From Alphaproteobacteria bacterium (GTDB taxonomy: Bacteria; Pseudomonadota; Alphaproteobacteria; Sphingomonadales; Sphingomonadaceae): a DNA stretch of 10,461 nucleotides. Below, piece after piece: positions 1 through 6,970 of this stretch (position 1 is its first letter; each line of letters begins with the position of its first letter). The notes below the pieces were generated by a model. That model was given only the letters and a program-made list of their open reading frames with translations. It ran no database searches and had not been told where the DNA came from. The stretch spans positions 1 to 10,461 of the forward strand of contig JADCGM010000382.1 of the NCBI GenBank assembly GCA_020249025.1, in the 5' to 3' direction. The translations under genes and the position numbers were made by a program.

Positions 1-2824
1 CGGCGACTTCACGCTCTCCGGCGCCAACCTCGCCAACTACAACCTGCCGACCGGCACCGTCGTCGGCAACATCGGCACGATCAACCCGAAGGCGCTGACC
101 GCAGTGCTCGTCGGCTCGATCACCAAGGTCTACGACGCCAACACCAGCGCGACCGTCGGCAGCGCCAACTACAGCCTGTCGGGTTTCATCGGCGGCGACG
201 GCGCCACCGTCAGCAAGACCGCGGCGACCTACGACACCGCCAACGTCGGCACCGGCAAGACCGTGACCGTTTCGGGCCTCGTCTCGGGCGAATTCACCGC
301 GACGGGCGGTGCGCTGCTGTCGAACTACACGCTGCCGACCTCGGCGACGGGCGCGATCGGCGCGATCACCCAGAAGGCGCTGACGGTCGCGGCCGACAAC
401 AAGTCGAAGACCTTCGGCCAGACCGATCCGGCGCTGACCTACACCGCCACGGGCTTCGTCGGCGGCGACACCGTGGCGCTGATGACCGGCGCCCTGACCC
501 GCGTCACCGGCGAGAATGCCGGCACCTACGCCATCAACCAGGGCACCCTGACGGCGGGCGGCAACTACGCCATCACCTTCACGCCGGGCGTGTTCACCAT
601 CAACCCGGCCGGGGTGACGCTGACCTACTCCATCGGCAACACCACCAACGTCTACGGCTCGCTGCCGACCGTCGGCGCGGTGACGCTGACCGGCGTCCAG
701 GGCGCCGACGTCGTCAATCCGGTGGTGACGGTGACCAACGCCTCCAACCAGGCCGTGACGCTGGCGACCACCACCGGGGTCGGCACTTACACCGCCCGGG
801 TGACGTCGCTCACCGGCGCCAACGCCGGCAACTACACGATCACCAATAGCGGCAGCACCGCGGGCACCATCACGGTGACGCCGGCGACGCTTACGGTGAT
901 CGCGGACAACAAGACGAAGGTGTTCGGCCAGACCGATCCGGCGCTGACCTTCACCGGCTCGGGCCTGAAGAACAGCGATACGCTGGCCTCGGTGCTGACC
1001 GGCGGCCTGACCCGCGTCGCGGGCGAGAACGCTGGCACATACGCCATCAACCAGGGAACGCTCGCCGCCAACGCGAACTACACGGTCGCCTTCACGCCCG
1101 GCGTGTTCACGATCAACCCGGCCGGGCTACTGATCAACTTCGCGGTCGCCAACACCACCAACGTCTACGGCACCCTGCCGACCGTCGGCGCGGTAACGCT
1201 GACCGGCGTCCAGGGCAGCGACGTGGTCAATCCGGTGATCTCGATCACCAACGGCGCGAACCAGCCGATCACGCTGGCGACCAACACCGGCGTCGGCACC
1301 TATACGGCCACCGTGACCGGCCTGACCGGCGCCAACGCCGGCAACTATTCGCTGTCGATCAGCGGCAACACGCCCGGCACGATCACGGTCACCCCGGCGA
1401 CGCTGACGCTGACGGCCGCGAGCCACATCAAGACCTATGGCGACGACGATCCGGCGCTGACCTTCACCGCCGCGGGCTTCGTCGCTGGCGACGCGCCGTC
1501 GCTGCTGACCGGCGGCCTCGGCCGTCAGAGCGGCGAGAATGTCGGGGTTTACGGAATCAATAGCGGCACCGTCGCCGCTGGTCCGAACTATGTCGTCCGC
1601 CTCGCCGGCACGCCGACCCTGACCATCGAGCCGGCGGTGCTGACGCTCAGCGTGGCCTCGGCGACGAAGGTTTACGGCACGAGCGATCCGACCCCGTCGT
1701 TCACGCTGACGGGCTTCAAGCGCACCGACACGGCTGCGCTGGTGACCGGTTCGATATCGCGCGCCACCGGCGAGAATGTCGGCAGCTACGCCTACAACGC
1801 CGGCACGCTCTCGGCGGGCGGCAACTACCGCATCCAGGTGCCGGCGAGCTCGGGCGCGCTCAGCATCACGCCCGCGACGCTCACCTGGGCGATCGGCGAC
1901 ACGACAAACGTCTATGGCATACTGCCGACGGTCGCGAACGTTGTCCTGACCGGCGTCGTCGGCAACGATCAGGTCGGCACCACGGTCGCGGTCAGCAACA
2001 ACGCCGGCCAGCCGGTTGCGCTGGCGACGAACACCCCGGTCGGGGTATATGCGGCGCGCGTGGCGGCGCTGACCGGGTCGATGGCGTCCAACTATGTGCT
2101 GGCGACCACGGGCAACCGCGCTGGCTCGATCACGGTGACGCCGGCGGCGCTGACGCTCACCATCAACAACGCCTCGCGCTTCTTCGGCGCGCCCAACCCG
2201 CCGTTCAGCGGGACACTGGTTGGCGTCGCGGCGGGCGACAGCCCGTCCGCGCTGCTCGCCGCCCTGCTGCTGAGCAGTCCGGCCAACAGCACCTCGCCGG
2301 TCGGGCCCTATCCGATCACGGCGACCGGATCGCTCGCGAACTACACCCTGACTGTCACCCCCGGCATCCTGTCGGTACTCGAGGCGCCGCGGACCTTCGA
2401 GCCCGTGGTCGCGCCTGGCACCAGCGGCGCCAGCATCTCGGCGACCGGCTTCGACCGGCCGGGGGCGAACGCCACGATCTCGGCGCTCGTCACCGATCCG
2501 ACCGGCGGCGCAGGGACGGGCGGCACGGATGCCGCCGGCGCGACGGGCGACGTCGGCGCGGCCGGCGTGATCCTCGACCGCAAGGACTCGGGCAACCGCT
2601 TCAGCGTCTATATCGAAATCGCCCCGACCGAGAGCACGGCCGTGGCCGGCGCCGGCAGCACAGAAATCCAGAGCGGTGACAACGGTGCGCGTGATCTGGT
2701 AGCAACGTCATCGCTCGATCCACGGACGAGCAGACGGCGGCGAATGACCGCGAGGAGCAGCGGCGACGCGCGACGATCGCATCCCGCCAGCCCTCGGTCG
2801 GTCGATAGCGACGGGGCGGAGTAG
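1..2824 (+). CDS. Large repeat adhesin, two-partner secretion exoprotein with YDG/MBG repeats (3' part only)
   Basis: The gene enters the window already open (first whole codon at base 2), so its N-terminal secretion domain is not visible. About 940 residues are seen. In order they are: the end of one YDG-type repeat (to ~97), a full YDG repeat (98-373, with VYDAN, GDGATV and ANVG-GKTV motifs), then MBG-type units of two sorts. Type A is ~79 residues with DPAL, GENxGxY and a PxxxTIxPA end. Type B is ~92 residues with TTNVYG, LTGV and GTITVTPA. Their order is A-B-A-B-A-A-B-A, up to ~2389. A Gly/Ala/Thr-rich segment (~2490-2570) and a short C-terminal region follow. Such proteins are secreted by a TpsB partner and displayed or released as filamentous adhesins; the tpsB-like gene begins 5 bases downstream, which supports this. 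The last A unit (2147-2389) has lost the GEN motif. The Arg/Ser-rich tail after ~2730 contains AGA and AGG codons, otherwise rare here, and may be out of frame. Ligand and role in attachment or biofilm are inferred only. Confidence 0.85.
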   Translation, partial: GDFTLSGANLANYNLPTGTVVGNIGTINPKALTAVLVGSITKVYDANTSATVGSANYSLSGFIGGDGATVSKTAATYDTANVGTGKTVTVSGLVSGEFTATGGALLSNYTLPTSATGAIGAITQKALTVAADNKSKTFGQTDPALTYTATGFVGGDTVALMTGALTRVTGENAGTYAINQGTLTAGGNYAITFTPGVFTINPAGVTLTYSIGNTTNVYGSLPTVGAVTLTGVQGADVVNPVVTVTNASNQAVTLATTTGVGTYTARVTSLTGANAGNYTITNSGSTAGTITVTPATLTVIADNKTKVFGQTDPALTFTGSGLKNSDTLASVLTGGLTRVAGENAGTYAINQGTLAANANYTVAFTPGVFTINPAGLLINFAVANTTNVYGTLPTVGAVTLTGVQGSDVVNPVISITNGANQPITLATNTGVGTYTATVTGLTGANAGNYSLSISGNTPGTITVTPATLTLTAASHIKTYGDDDPALTFTAAGFVAGDAPSLLTGGLGRQSGENVGVYGINSGTVAAGPNYVVRLAGTPTLTIEPAVLTLSVASATKVYGTSDPTPSFTLTGFKRTDTAALVTGSISRATGENVGSYAYNAGTLSAGGNYRIQVPASSGALSITPATLTWAIGDTTNVYGILPTVANVVLTGVVGNDQVGTTVAVSNNAGQPVALATNTPVGVYAARVAALTGSMASNYVLATTGNRAGSITVTPAALTLTINNASRFFGAPNPPFSGTLVGVAAGDSPSALLAALLLSSPANSTSPVGPYPITATGSLANYTLTVTPGILSVLEAPRTFEPVVAPGTSGASISATGFDRPGANATISALVTDPTGGAGTGGTDAAGATGDVGAAGVILDRKDSGNRFSVYIEIAPTESTAVAGAGSTEIQSGDNGARDLVATSSLDPRTSRRRRMTARSSGDARRSHPASPRSVDSDGAE
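374..1399 (+). repeat. Tandem pair of ~170-codon A-B adhesin repeat units
   Basis: Two consecutive composite units, A1+B1 (374-886) and A2+B2 (887-1399), are each about 513 bases long. DNA as well as protein is shared. For example, the 20-base run TTCGGCCAGACCGATCCGGC occurs at 413 and again at 923, and AACACCACCAACGTCTACGG occurs at 638 and 1151. Spacing is 510 bases early in the unit and 513 later because of a one-codon length change in the A part. Further, more diverged units are A3 1400-1636, A4 1637-1876, B3 1877-2146 and A5 2147-2389. Confidence 0.85.
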
Positions 2825-2829
2825 GGGTT

Positions 2830-4734
2830 ATGTTGCGTCGGTTCGCGATCCTGATCACGCTGGGGACGCTGGCGTCGCCGTGGGCGGTCGTGGCGCAGGA
2901 CTTCCGCCAGGGCGCTCCCAAGGAGCTGCCCGCGCAGGAGGCGCCGAAGATCGAGGCCGCCGACGAGGCGGCGGTTTCCGAGACCGACGAGTCCCCGGTC
3001 GCCGTCAATATGGTCCGCGGCCTCGTCTTCCTGCCGTCGAAGTTCCATCTCGACGAGAAGCGTGACGCCGGCGCCGGCGAGGGCGTCACCGTGGTGCCGC
3101 GTGCGCCCGACGAGCCGGGCATCGATCTCGATCCGCTTCGCGATCGCGACTTCCGCGCCGTCGCCGCCGAGATCCTCGGCAAGCCCGCGACGCTCGCCGA
3201 TCTCGATCGCTTCGCCTATCAGGTCGTGCGCTACTATCGCATGCAGGGTCGCCCTCTCGTCGACGTGCGCGTCCCCGAACAGGATGTGACCGACGGCATC
3301 GTCCGCTTCGTGGTCACCGAATTCAAGGTCGACACCGTGGTCGTCCGGGGCGTCGAGGTCACTCCGCAGGGCCGGGTCGTCCTGACCGAGAAGCCGCGCT
3401 ACTTCAATGCCAAGCACATCCGCCGCGGCCTGCGGATGACGCGCGACAGCCGGATCGACGAGCGTCGCGTTGTCGAGGATCTCAACTGGCTGTCGGCCAA
3501 TCCCTTCCGCCGGGTCGACCTCATCTACCGCAAGTCGGACGAGGCTTCCTACACCGACATCACCATGCGGGTGACCGAGCGGCGGCCGTTCCGCGTCTAT
3601 GGCGGTTTCGAGAACACCGGCACGCCCAACACCCAGCGCGAGCGCTGGTCGGCGGGCTTCAACTGGGGCAACGTCTTCGACTGGGACCACCAGTTCAGCT
3701 ACCAGTACACCGCCAGCCAGGACCTGTTCGAAGACCGGCCGGCGGGCAAGGACGTGTCCTTCCAGTCGCACAGCTTCACCTATGTCGCGCCGCTCGACAC
3801 CGGCTTTCTCGACCTTCACGATCAGCTGCTGTTCTTCGGCACCTATCAGCGGTCGTCGCCGAACATCGGCCCCTTCTTCGGGCTGACCGGCAAGAGCTGG
3901 CTGCTGTCCACACGCTACGGCGTCCAGCTGCCGGGCGGCGTCCAGGCCAAGCAGCAGCTGTCGATCGGCCACGACTTCAAGCGCACCAACAACAACCTGC
4001 TGTTCGGCGGCACGGCGATCTCGAACGCCTCCACCGACGTCCAGCAGGGCGCGATCGAATACTCCGGATCACGCACCTGGCGCATCGGCGGCACGGTTCA
4101 GGACATCGGCCTCGCCGACGACGAGGGCGAGGGTGTGATCGTGACGCTGGCGGTCGGCAACTCGACCTTCTTCAGCCCCGGCGGCATCGGCCGGCGCAAT
4201 ACCGATACCGCCTTCCAGCCGAGCCCGACCCAGTCGGGAACGCCCTTCGCCGAGGCGAGCTACATCTACAACCGCTTCACCCTGGCGCCGTCGGTGCGCT
4301 GGCCGAGCGGCTTCGAGGCGCGGCTGCGTGCCAACTGGCAGATCGCCTCGGGCAATCTGCTGCCCTCCGAGCAGCTGTCGGCGGCCGGCCCCGGTTTCGT
4401 CCGCGCCTACGACCCCAATGCCGTGATCGGCTCGCGCGGGGTGCAGGCGACGCAGGAATTCTGGGCGCCGTCGATCCCGCTGTTCAGCGAGGCGGGCCCG
4501 ATGGCCGACCGCCTCCGCTTCGGCGCCTTTTTCGACTGGGCGCGCGTCGGAGACGAGGAGCGGCTCGCGGGTGCCGACAAGTGGACGACGACCGCCTCGA
4601 CCGGCCTCATCCTGACCTATAATCTCGGAGTGAACCTGTCGGCGCGGCTCGATTATGGCTGGCAGCTGAAGAAGCTCCCGGGGGCGACCGATCGCGGCTC
4701 GCTCGGGTTCATCCAGATCACGCTCGGCTACTGA
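2830..4734 (+). CDS. TpsB-family (FhaC/ShlB-like) outer-membrane transporter with POTRA domains
   Basis: A 634-residue outer-membrane protein that would export the adhesin encoded just upstream. Residues 1-22 form a signal peptide (basic MLRR, hydrophobic core, VVA before Q23). An acidic/proline linker runs to ~100. Two POTRA domains follow: POTRA1 ~102-173 (with the LADLDRFAYQVVRYYRMQG helix and VPEQDVTDG turn) and POTRA2 ~174-250 (IDERRVVEDLNWLSANPFR). The beta-barrel runs from ~254 (RPFRVYGGFENTG) to the end, which finishes in ITLGY; a terminal aromatic residue is the usual sorting signal for barrel insertion. The loop-6 signature, normally VRGY in this family, reads VRAY at 524-527, keeping the key Arg525. 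The ATG at 2830 has a GGAG ribosome-binding site at 2818-2821 and lies 5 bases after the adhesin stop, so the two genes should be co-transcribed. Length is slightly above typical FhaC-like proteins because of the N-terminal linker. The family call is firm; the pairing with the neighbouring adhesin is inferred from adjacency. Confidence 0.93.
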   Translation: MLRRFAILITLGTLASPWAVVAQDFRQGAPKELPAQEAPKIEAADEAAVSETDESPVAVNMVRGLVFLPSKFHLDEKRDAGAGEGVTVVPRAPDEPGIDLDPLRDRDFRAVAAEILGKPATLADLDRFAYQVVRYYRMQGRPLVDVRVPEQDVTDGIVRFVVTEFKVDTVVVRGVEVTPQGRVVLTEKPRYFNAKHIRRGLRMTRDSRIDERRVVEDLNWLSANPFRRVDLIYRKSDEASYTDITMRVTERRPFRVYGGFENTGTPNTQRERWSAGFNWGNVFDWDHQFSYQYTASQDLFEDRPAGKDVSFQSHSFTYVAPLDTGFLDLHDQLLFFGTYQRSSPNIGPFFGLTGKSWLLSTRYGVQLPGGVQAKQQLSIGHDFKRTNNNLLFGGTAISNASTDVQQGAIEYSGSRTWRIGGTVQDIGLADDEGEGVIVTLAVGNSTFFSPGGIGRRNTDTAFQPSPTQSGTPFAEASYIYNRFTLAPSVRWPSGFEARLRANWQIASGNLLPSEQLSAAGPGFVRAYDPNAVIGSRGVQATQEFWAPSIPLFSEAGPMADRLRFGAFFDWARVGDEERLAGADKWTTTASTGLILTYNLGVNLSARLDYGWQLKKLPGATDRGSLGFIQITLGY

Positions 4735-4759
4735 CCGCGGCGCGGCGGCCCAGCCGCGG
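4735..4759 (+). terminator. Possible GC hairpin just after the tpsB stop
   Basis: CGCGGC (4741-4746) can pair with GCCGCG (4753-4758) around a 6-base loop. An alternative is CCGCGGC (4735-4741) with GCCGCGG (4753-4759). It sits immediately after the stop codon but has no T-run, so it may only be a weak or Rho-assisted terminator, or chance in GC-rich DNA. Confidence 0.25.
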
Positions 4760-4784
4760 GAACCGATCGTTCCGCAGCCGCGTT
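4759..4784 (+). promoter_or_regulatory. EcfG (general stress sigma factor)-like promoter, GGAAC-N17-CGTT
   Basis: GGAAC at 4759-4763 and CGTT at 4781-4784 are separated by 17 bases. This matches the -35/-10 pattern known for alphaproteobacterial EcfG sigma factors (GGAAC, 16-17 bases, CGTT). It points toward the three-gene kinase operon that starts at 4932, which would give a leader of about 140 bases. The -35 box also forms half of a short inverted repeat (GGAAC-CGATC-GTTCC, 4759-4773). The match is visible in the sequence; use of the site is inferred. Confidence 0.5.
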
Positions 4785-4811
4785 GATCGGGGGCATGCCC
4801 CCCATCCCTGT

Positions 4812-4857
4812 CGTTTCCGCCCCGGCCGTTTCGGGTCCGGCCCCATCGTTTCGGGGC
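4812..4857 (+). other. Structured GC-rich leader with three CGTTTC copies
   Basis: Between the EcfG-like promoter and the kinase start lie three CGTTTC copies (4812-4817, 4827-4832, 4847-4852). Overlapping possible hairpins include GGCCG 4824-4828 with CGGCC 4838-4842, and GCCCC 4840-4844 with GGGGC 4853-4857. The latter two share bases and would be mutually exclusive. No known RNA family is recognised. It may be a leftover terminator of the upstream operon or simply low-complexity GC-rich DNA. Confidence 0.25.
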
Positions 4858-4931
4858 TGCGGATTGTTCCTGCCGCGGCCGCGCGCTAACGCTGGCTCGG
4901 GGGGCCGGGCGCGCAGGAACAGCTTCGGCCG

Positions 4932-6542
4932 ATGACAGTGGTAGCGAACACGGCGTGCGTCGAGGCGCCGTCCCCGGCGAGCGGCCTGCCGCTGGACGCG
5001 GCGCAGCTGCGGCTGCTGCTCGACAATCTGCCTGCGCTCGCCTGGATCGCCGACGCCAGCGGCTACATCTTCTGGTACAACCGCGCGTGGTACGCCTACA
5101 GCGGCACGACGCCGGCCGAGATGGAGGGCTGGGGCTGGCAGGCGATCCACGATCCCGCCGTCCTTCCCGACGTGCTCGCCCGCTGGACCGAGTCGATCGC
5201 CAGCGGCGAACCGTTCGAGATGACCTTTCCGCTGCGCGGCGCGGACGGCGTTTTTCGCCCCTTTCTGACCCGCATCGCCCCGGTGCGCGACGCGGGCGGC
5301 CGTATCACCCACTGGTGCGGCACCAACAGCGACGTCTCCGCCCAGCACCGGGTCGAGGCCGAACTGCGCGATCGCGAGGCGCGCTTCCGCGTCATCACCG
5401 AGGCGATGCCGCAGATGGTGTGGTCGACACGCCCCGACGGCTTTCACGACTTCTACAACCGCCGCTGGTACGAGTTCACCGGCGTTCCCGACGGCTCGAC
5501 CGACGGCGAGGGCTGGAACGGCATGTTTCATCCCGACGATCAGGAGCGCGCCTGGGCCGCATGGCGGCGCAGCCTGGCGACGGGCGAGAATTACGAGATC
5601 GAGTACCGGCTGCGGCATCACTCGGGCGCCTATCGCTGGGTACTCGGCCGCGCCGTCGCGATCCGTGACGCGGGCGGCCGCATCACGCGCTGGATGGGCA
5701 CCTGCACCGATATCGACGAGCAGCGCCGGACCCGCGATGCGCTGGCCGCCCGCAGCGCCGATCTCGAGGCGGCCAACGACGAGATCCAGCGCTTCGCCTA
5801 TATCGTCAGCCACGATCTGCGCACGCCGCTCGTCAACATTCTCGGTTTCACCGCCGAGCTCGAGAATGCCCGCGCCGCTGCCGAAGGCCTCCTCGCCAAC
5901 GTCGAGCGCTTGCAGCCCGATCTCCTCACTTCGGAGATCCGCGCCGCACTCGCCGAGGATCTGCCCGAGGCGCTGCGCTTCATCCGCGCCTCGACCGGCA
6001 AGATGGACCGGCTCATCGGCGCGATCCTCAAGCTGTCGCGCGAGGGGCGGCGGGTGCTCGCGCCCGAGCCGCTCGATCTCGGCGCGCTCATCGGCGCGAT
6101 TGCCGACACGCTGCGGCATCAGCTCGACGACGGCGGCTCGGTGCTGGAGGTGGGCGCGCTCCCGGTCGTCGTCTCCGACCGGCTCGCGCTCGAACAGGTG
6201 TTCGGCAACCTGCTCGACAATGCGGTCAAATATCTCGATCCGTCGCGGCCCGGGCGCATCCGGATCGAAGGTGTGGTGCGCGGCGGCTGGGCGGACATCG
6301 CCGTCATCGACAACGGCCGCGGCATCGATCCGCGCGATCACGGCCGGGTCTTCGACCTCTTCCGCCGCTCGGGGGTTCAGGACCGGCCGGGCGAGGGCAT
6401 CGGTCTTGCGCATGTCCGTGCGCTCGTCCGTCGCCTGGGCGGGCTGATCGCGCTCGAATCGTCGCCGGGGGGCGGGGCCCGCTTCACCGTCACGCTGCCG
6501 CTGCGCGGCCCCGGCCTCTCTTCCGAAAGCCTGCTTGCATGA
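4932..6542 (+). CDS. Soluble PAS-PAS sensor histidine kinase (KipF-like candidate)
   Basis: A 536-residue cytosolic kinase with no membrane segment or signal peptide. Two PAS_3-type domains come first: PAS1 ~23-135 (FWYNRAWYAYSG, ending THWCGTNSDVSAQ) and PAS2 ~150-265 (FYNRRWYEFTG, FHPDDQERAW, ending RWMGTCTDIDEQ). A short helical linker leads to the phosphoacceptor box IVSHDLRTPL with His294. The ATP-binding core shows an N box (LLDNAVKYL, Asn430), G1 (DNGRG, 460-464) and G2 (GEGIGL, 487-492), so it should be active. The stretch between the His helix and the second helix (residues ~312-345) is about 25 residues longer than in ordinary HisKA domains. No LOV cysteine motif or recognisable cofactor site is seen, so the signal is unknown. 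The ATG at 4932 has only a weak AGGA (4915-4918) upstream. Its stop overlaps the next start as ATGA, which implies translational coupling with the response regulator. By position and domains it is a candidate for the kinase that phosphorylates the downstream REC-kinase, as KipF does for PakF in Sphingomonas melonis; orthology is not proven. Confidence 0.92.
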   Translation: MTVVANTACVEAPSPASGLPLDAAQLRLLLDNLPALAWIADASGYIFWYNRAWYAYSGTTPAEMEGWGWQAIHDPAVLPDVLARWTESIASGEPFEMTFPLRGADGVFRPFLTRIAPVRDAGGRITHWCGTNSDVSAQHRVEAELRDREARFRVITEAMPQMVWSTRPDGFHDFYNRRWYEFTGVPDGSTDGEGWNGMFHPDDQERAWAAWRRSLATGENYEIEYRLRHHSGAYRWVLGRAVAIRDAGGRITRWMGTCTDIDEQRRTRDALAARSADLEAANDEIQRFAYIVSHDLRTPLVNILGFTAELENARAAAEGLLANVERLQPDLLTSEIRAALAEDLPEALRFIRASTGKMDRLIGAILKLSREGRRVLAPEPLDLGALIGAIADTLRHQLDDGGSVLEVGALPVVVSDRLALEQVFGNLLDNAVKYLDPSRPGRIRIEGVVRGGWADIAVIDNGRGIDPRDHGRVFDLFRRSGVQDRPGEGIGLAHVRALVRRLGGLIALESSPGGGARFTVTLPLRGPGLSSESLLA

Positions 6543-6970
6543 ACCATGTCCCCGTCAAGATCGTGATGATCGAGGACGATGCCGGCCACGCCCGGCTGAT
6601 CGAGAAGAACGTCCGCCGCGCCGGCGTCTGCAACGCGATCGTCCATCACGAGAGCGGCACCGCCGCGCTCGCCTATCTGTTCGCACCCGAGGTGCGCCTC
6701 GATGGGCCGCTGCTCGTCCTGCTCGATCTCAACCTGCCCGACATGAGCGGGCTCGACATCCTCCAGCGGATCAAGGCCGACGAGAATCTGCGGCGCGCGC
6801 CTGTCATCGTGCTGACGACGACCGACGATCAGCGCGAGATCCAGCGCTGCTACGACCTTGGCGCCAACGTCTACATCACCAAGCCCGTCGACTATGGGCA
6901 GTTCGCTAACGCGATCCGCCAGCTCGGGCTGTTCCTGTCGGTGATGCAGCTGCCGGAGCCCGGTCGGTGA
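6539..6970 (+). CDS. Single-domain response regulator, CheY/Rcp1-like
   Basis: A 143-residue protein made of one receiver domain and no output domain. Acidic pocket residues Glu12-Asp13-Asp14, phosphoacceptor Asp63 (LLDLNLPDMSG), switch Thr in VLTTTDD (93-95) and Lys115 (TKPVD) are all present, so it should accept a phosphoryl group. The extended loop after the third helix region and the TTTDDQREIQRCYDLGAN stretch are typical of the Rcp1 class usually found beside PAS or phytochrome kinases. The FATGUY-type signature of the Sdr regulators of the alphaproteobacterial stress response is absent. Its start overlaps the PAS kinase stop (ATGA) and its stop overlaps the next start (GTGA), so all three proteins should be made together. 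It probably receives phosphate from the PAS kinase and may act as a shuttle or phosphate sink for the REC-kinase; that role is inferred. Confidence 0.92.
   Translation: MNHVPVKIVMIEDDAGHARLIEKNVRRAGVCNAIVHHESGTAALAYLFAPEVRLDGPLLVLLDLNLPDMSGLDILQRIKADENLRRAPVIVLTTTDDQREIQRCYDLGANVYITKPVDYGQFANAIRQLGLFLSVMQLPEPGR

Noticed and set aside
374..2389. Repeat array as a CRISPR or mobile-element repeat
   Set aside because: Repeats are ~240-513 bases, in frame and encode beta-sandwich domains; there are no short direct repeats with unique spacers and no transposase.
2608..3972. 454-codon minus-strand open frame across the adhesin end and tpsB
   Set aside because: Shadow of the POTRA/barrel gene; low-complexity composition and no family resemblance.
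5025..5340. First PAS domain as a LOV blue-light sensor
   Set aside because: The conserved cysteine-containing LOV motif (NCRFLQ-like) is missing, so no flavin adduct chemistry can be supported.
4728..6413. 561-codon open frame on the minus strand opposite the PAS kinase
   Set aside because: Antisense shadow caused by high-GC third positions of the kinase gene; its product is Ala/Arg/Asp/Val-rich with no recognisable domain, whereas the + strand has full kinase motifs.
6539..6970. Lone response regulator as an Sdr/FATGUY-type stress regulator
   Set aside because: The FATGUY signature is absent; the sequence around the switch Thr and Lys115 fits the Rcp1/CheY class instead.
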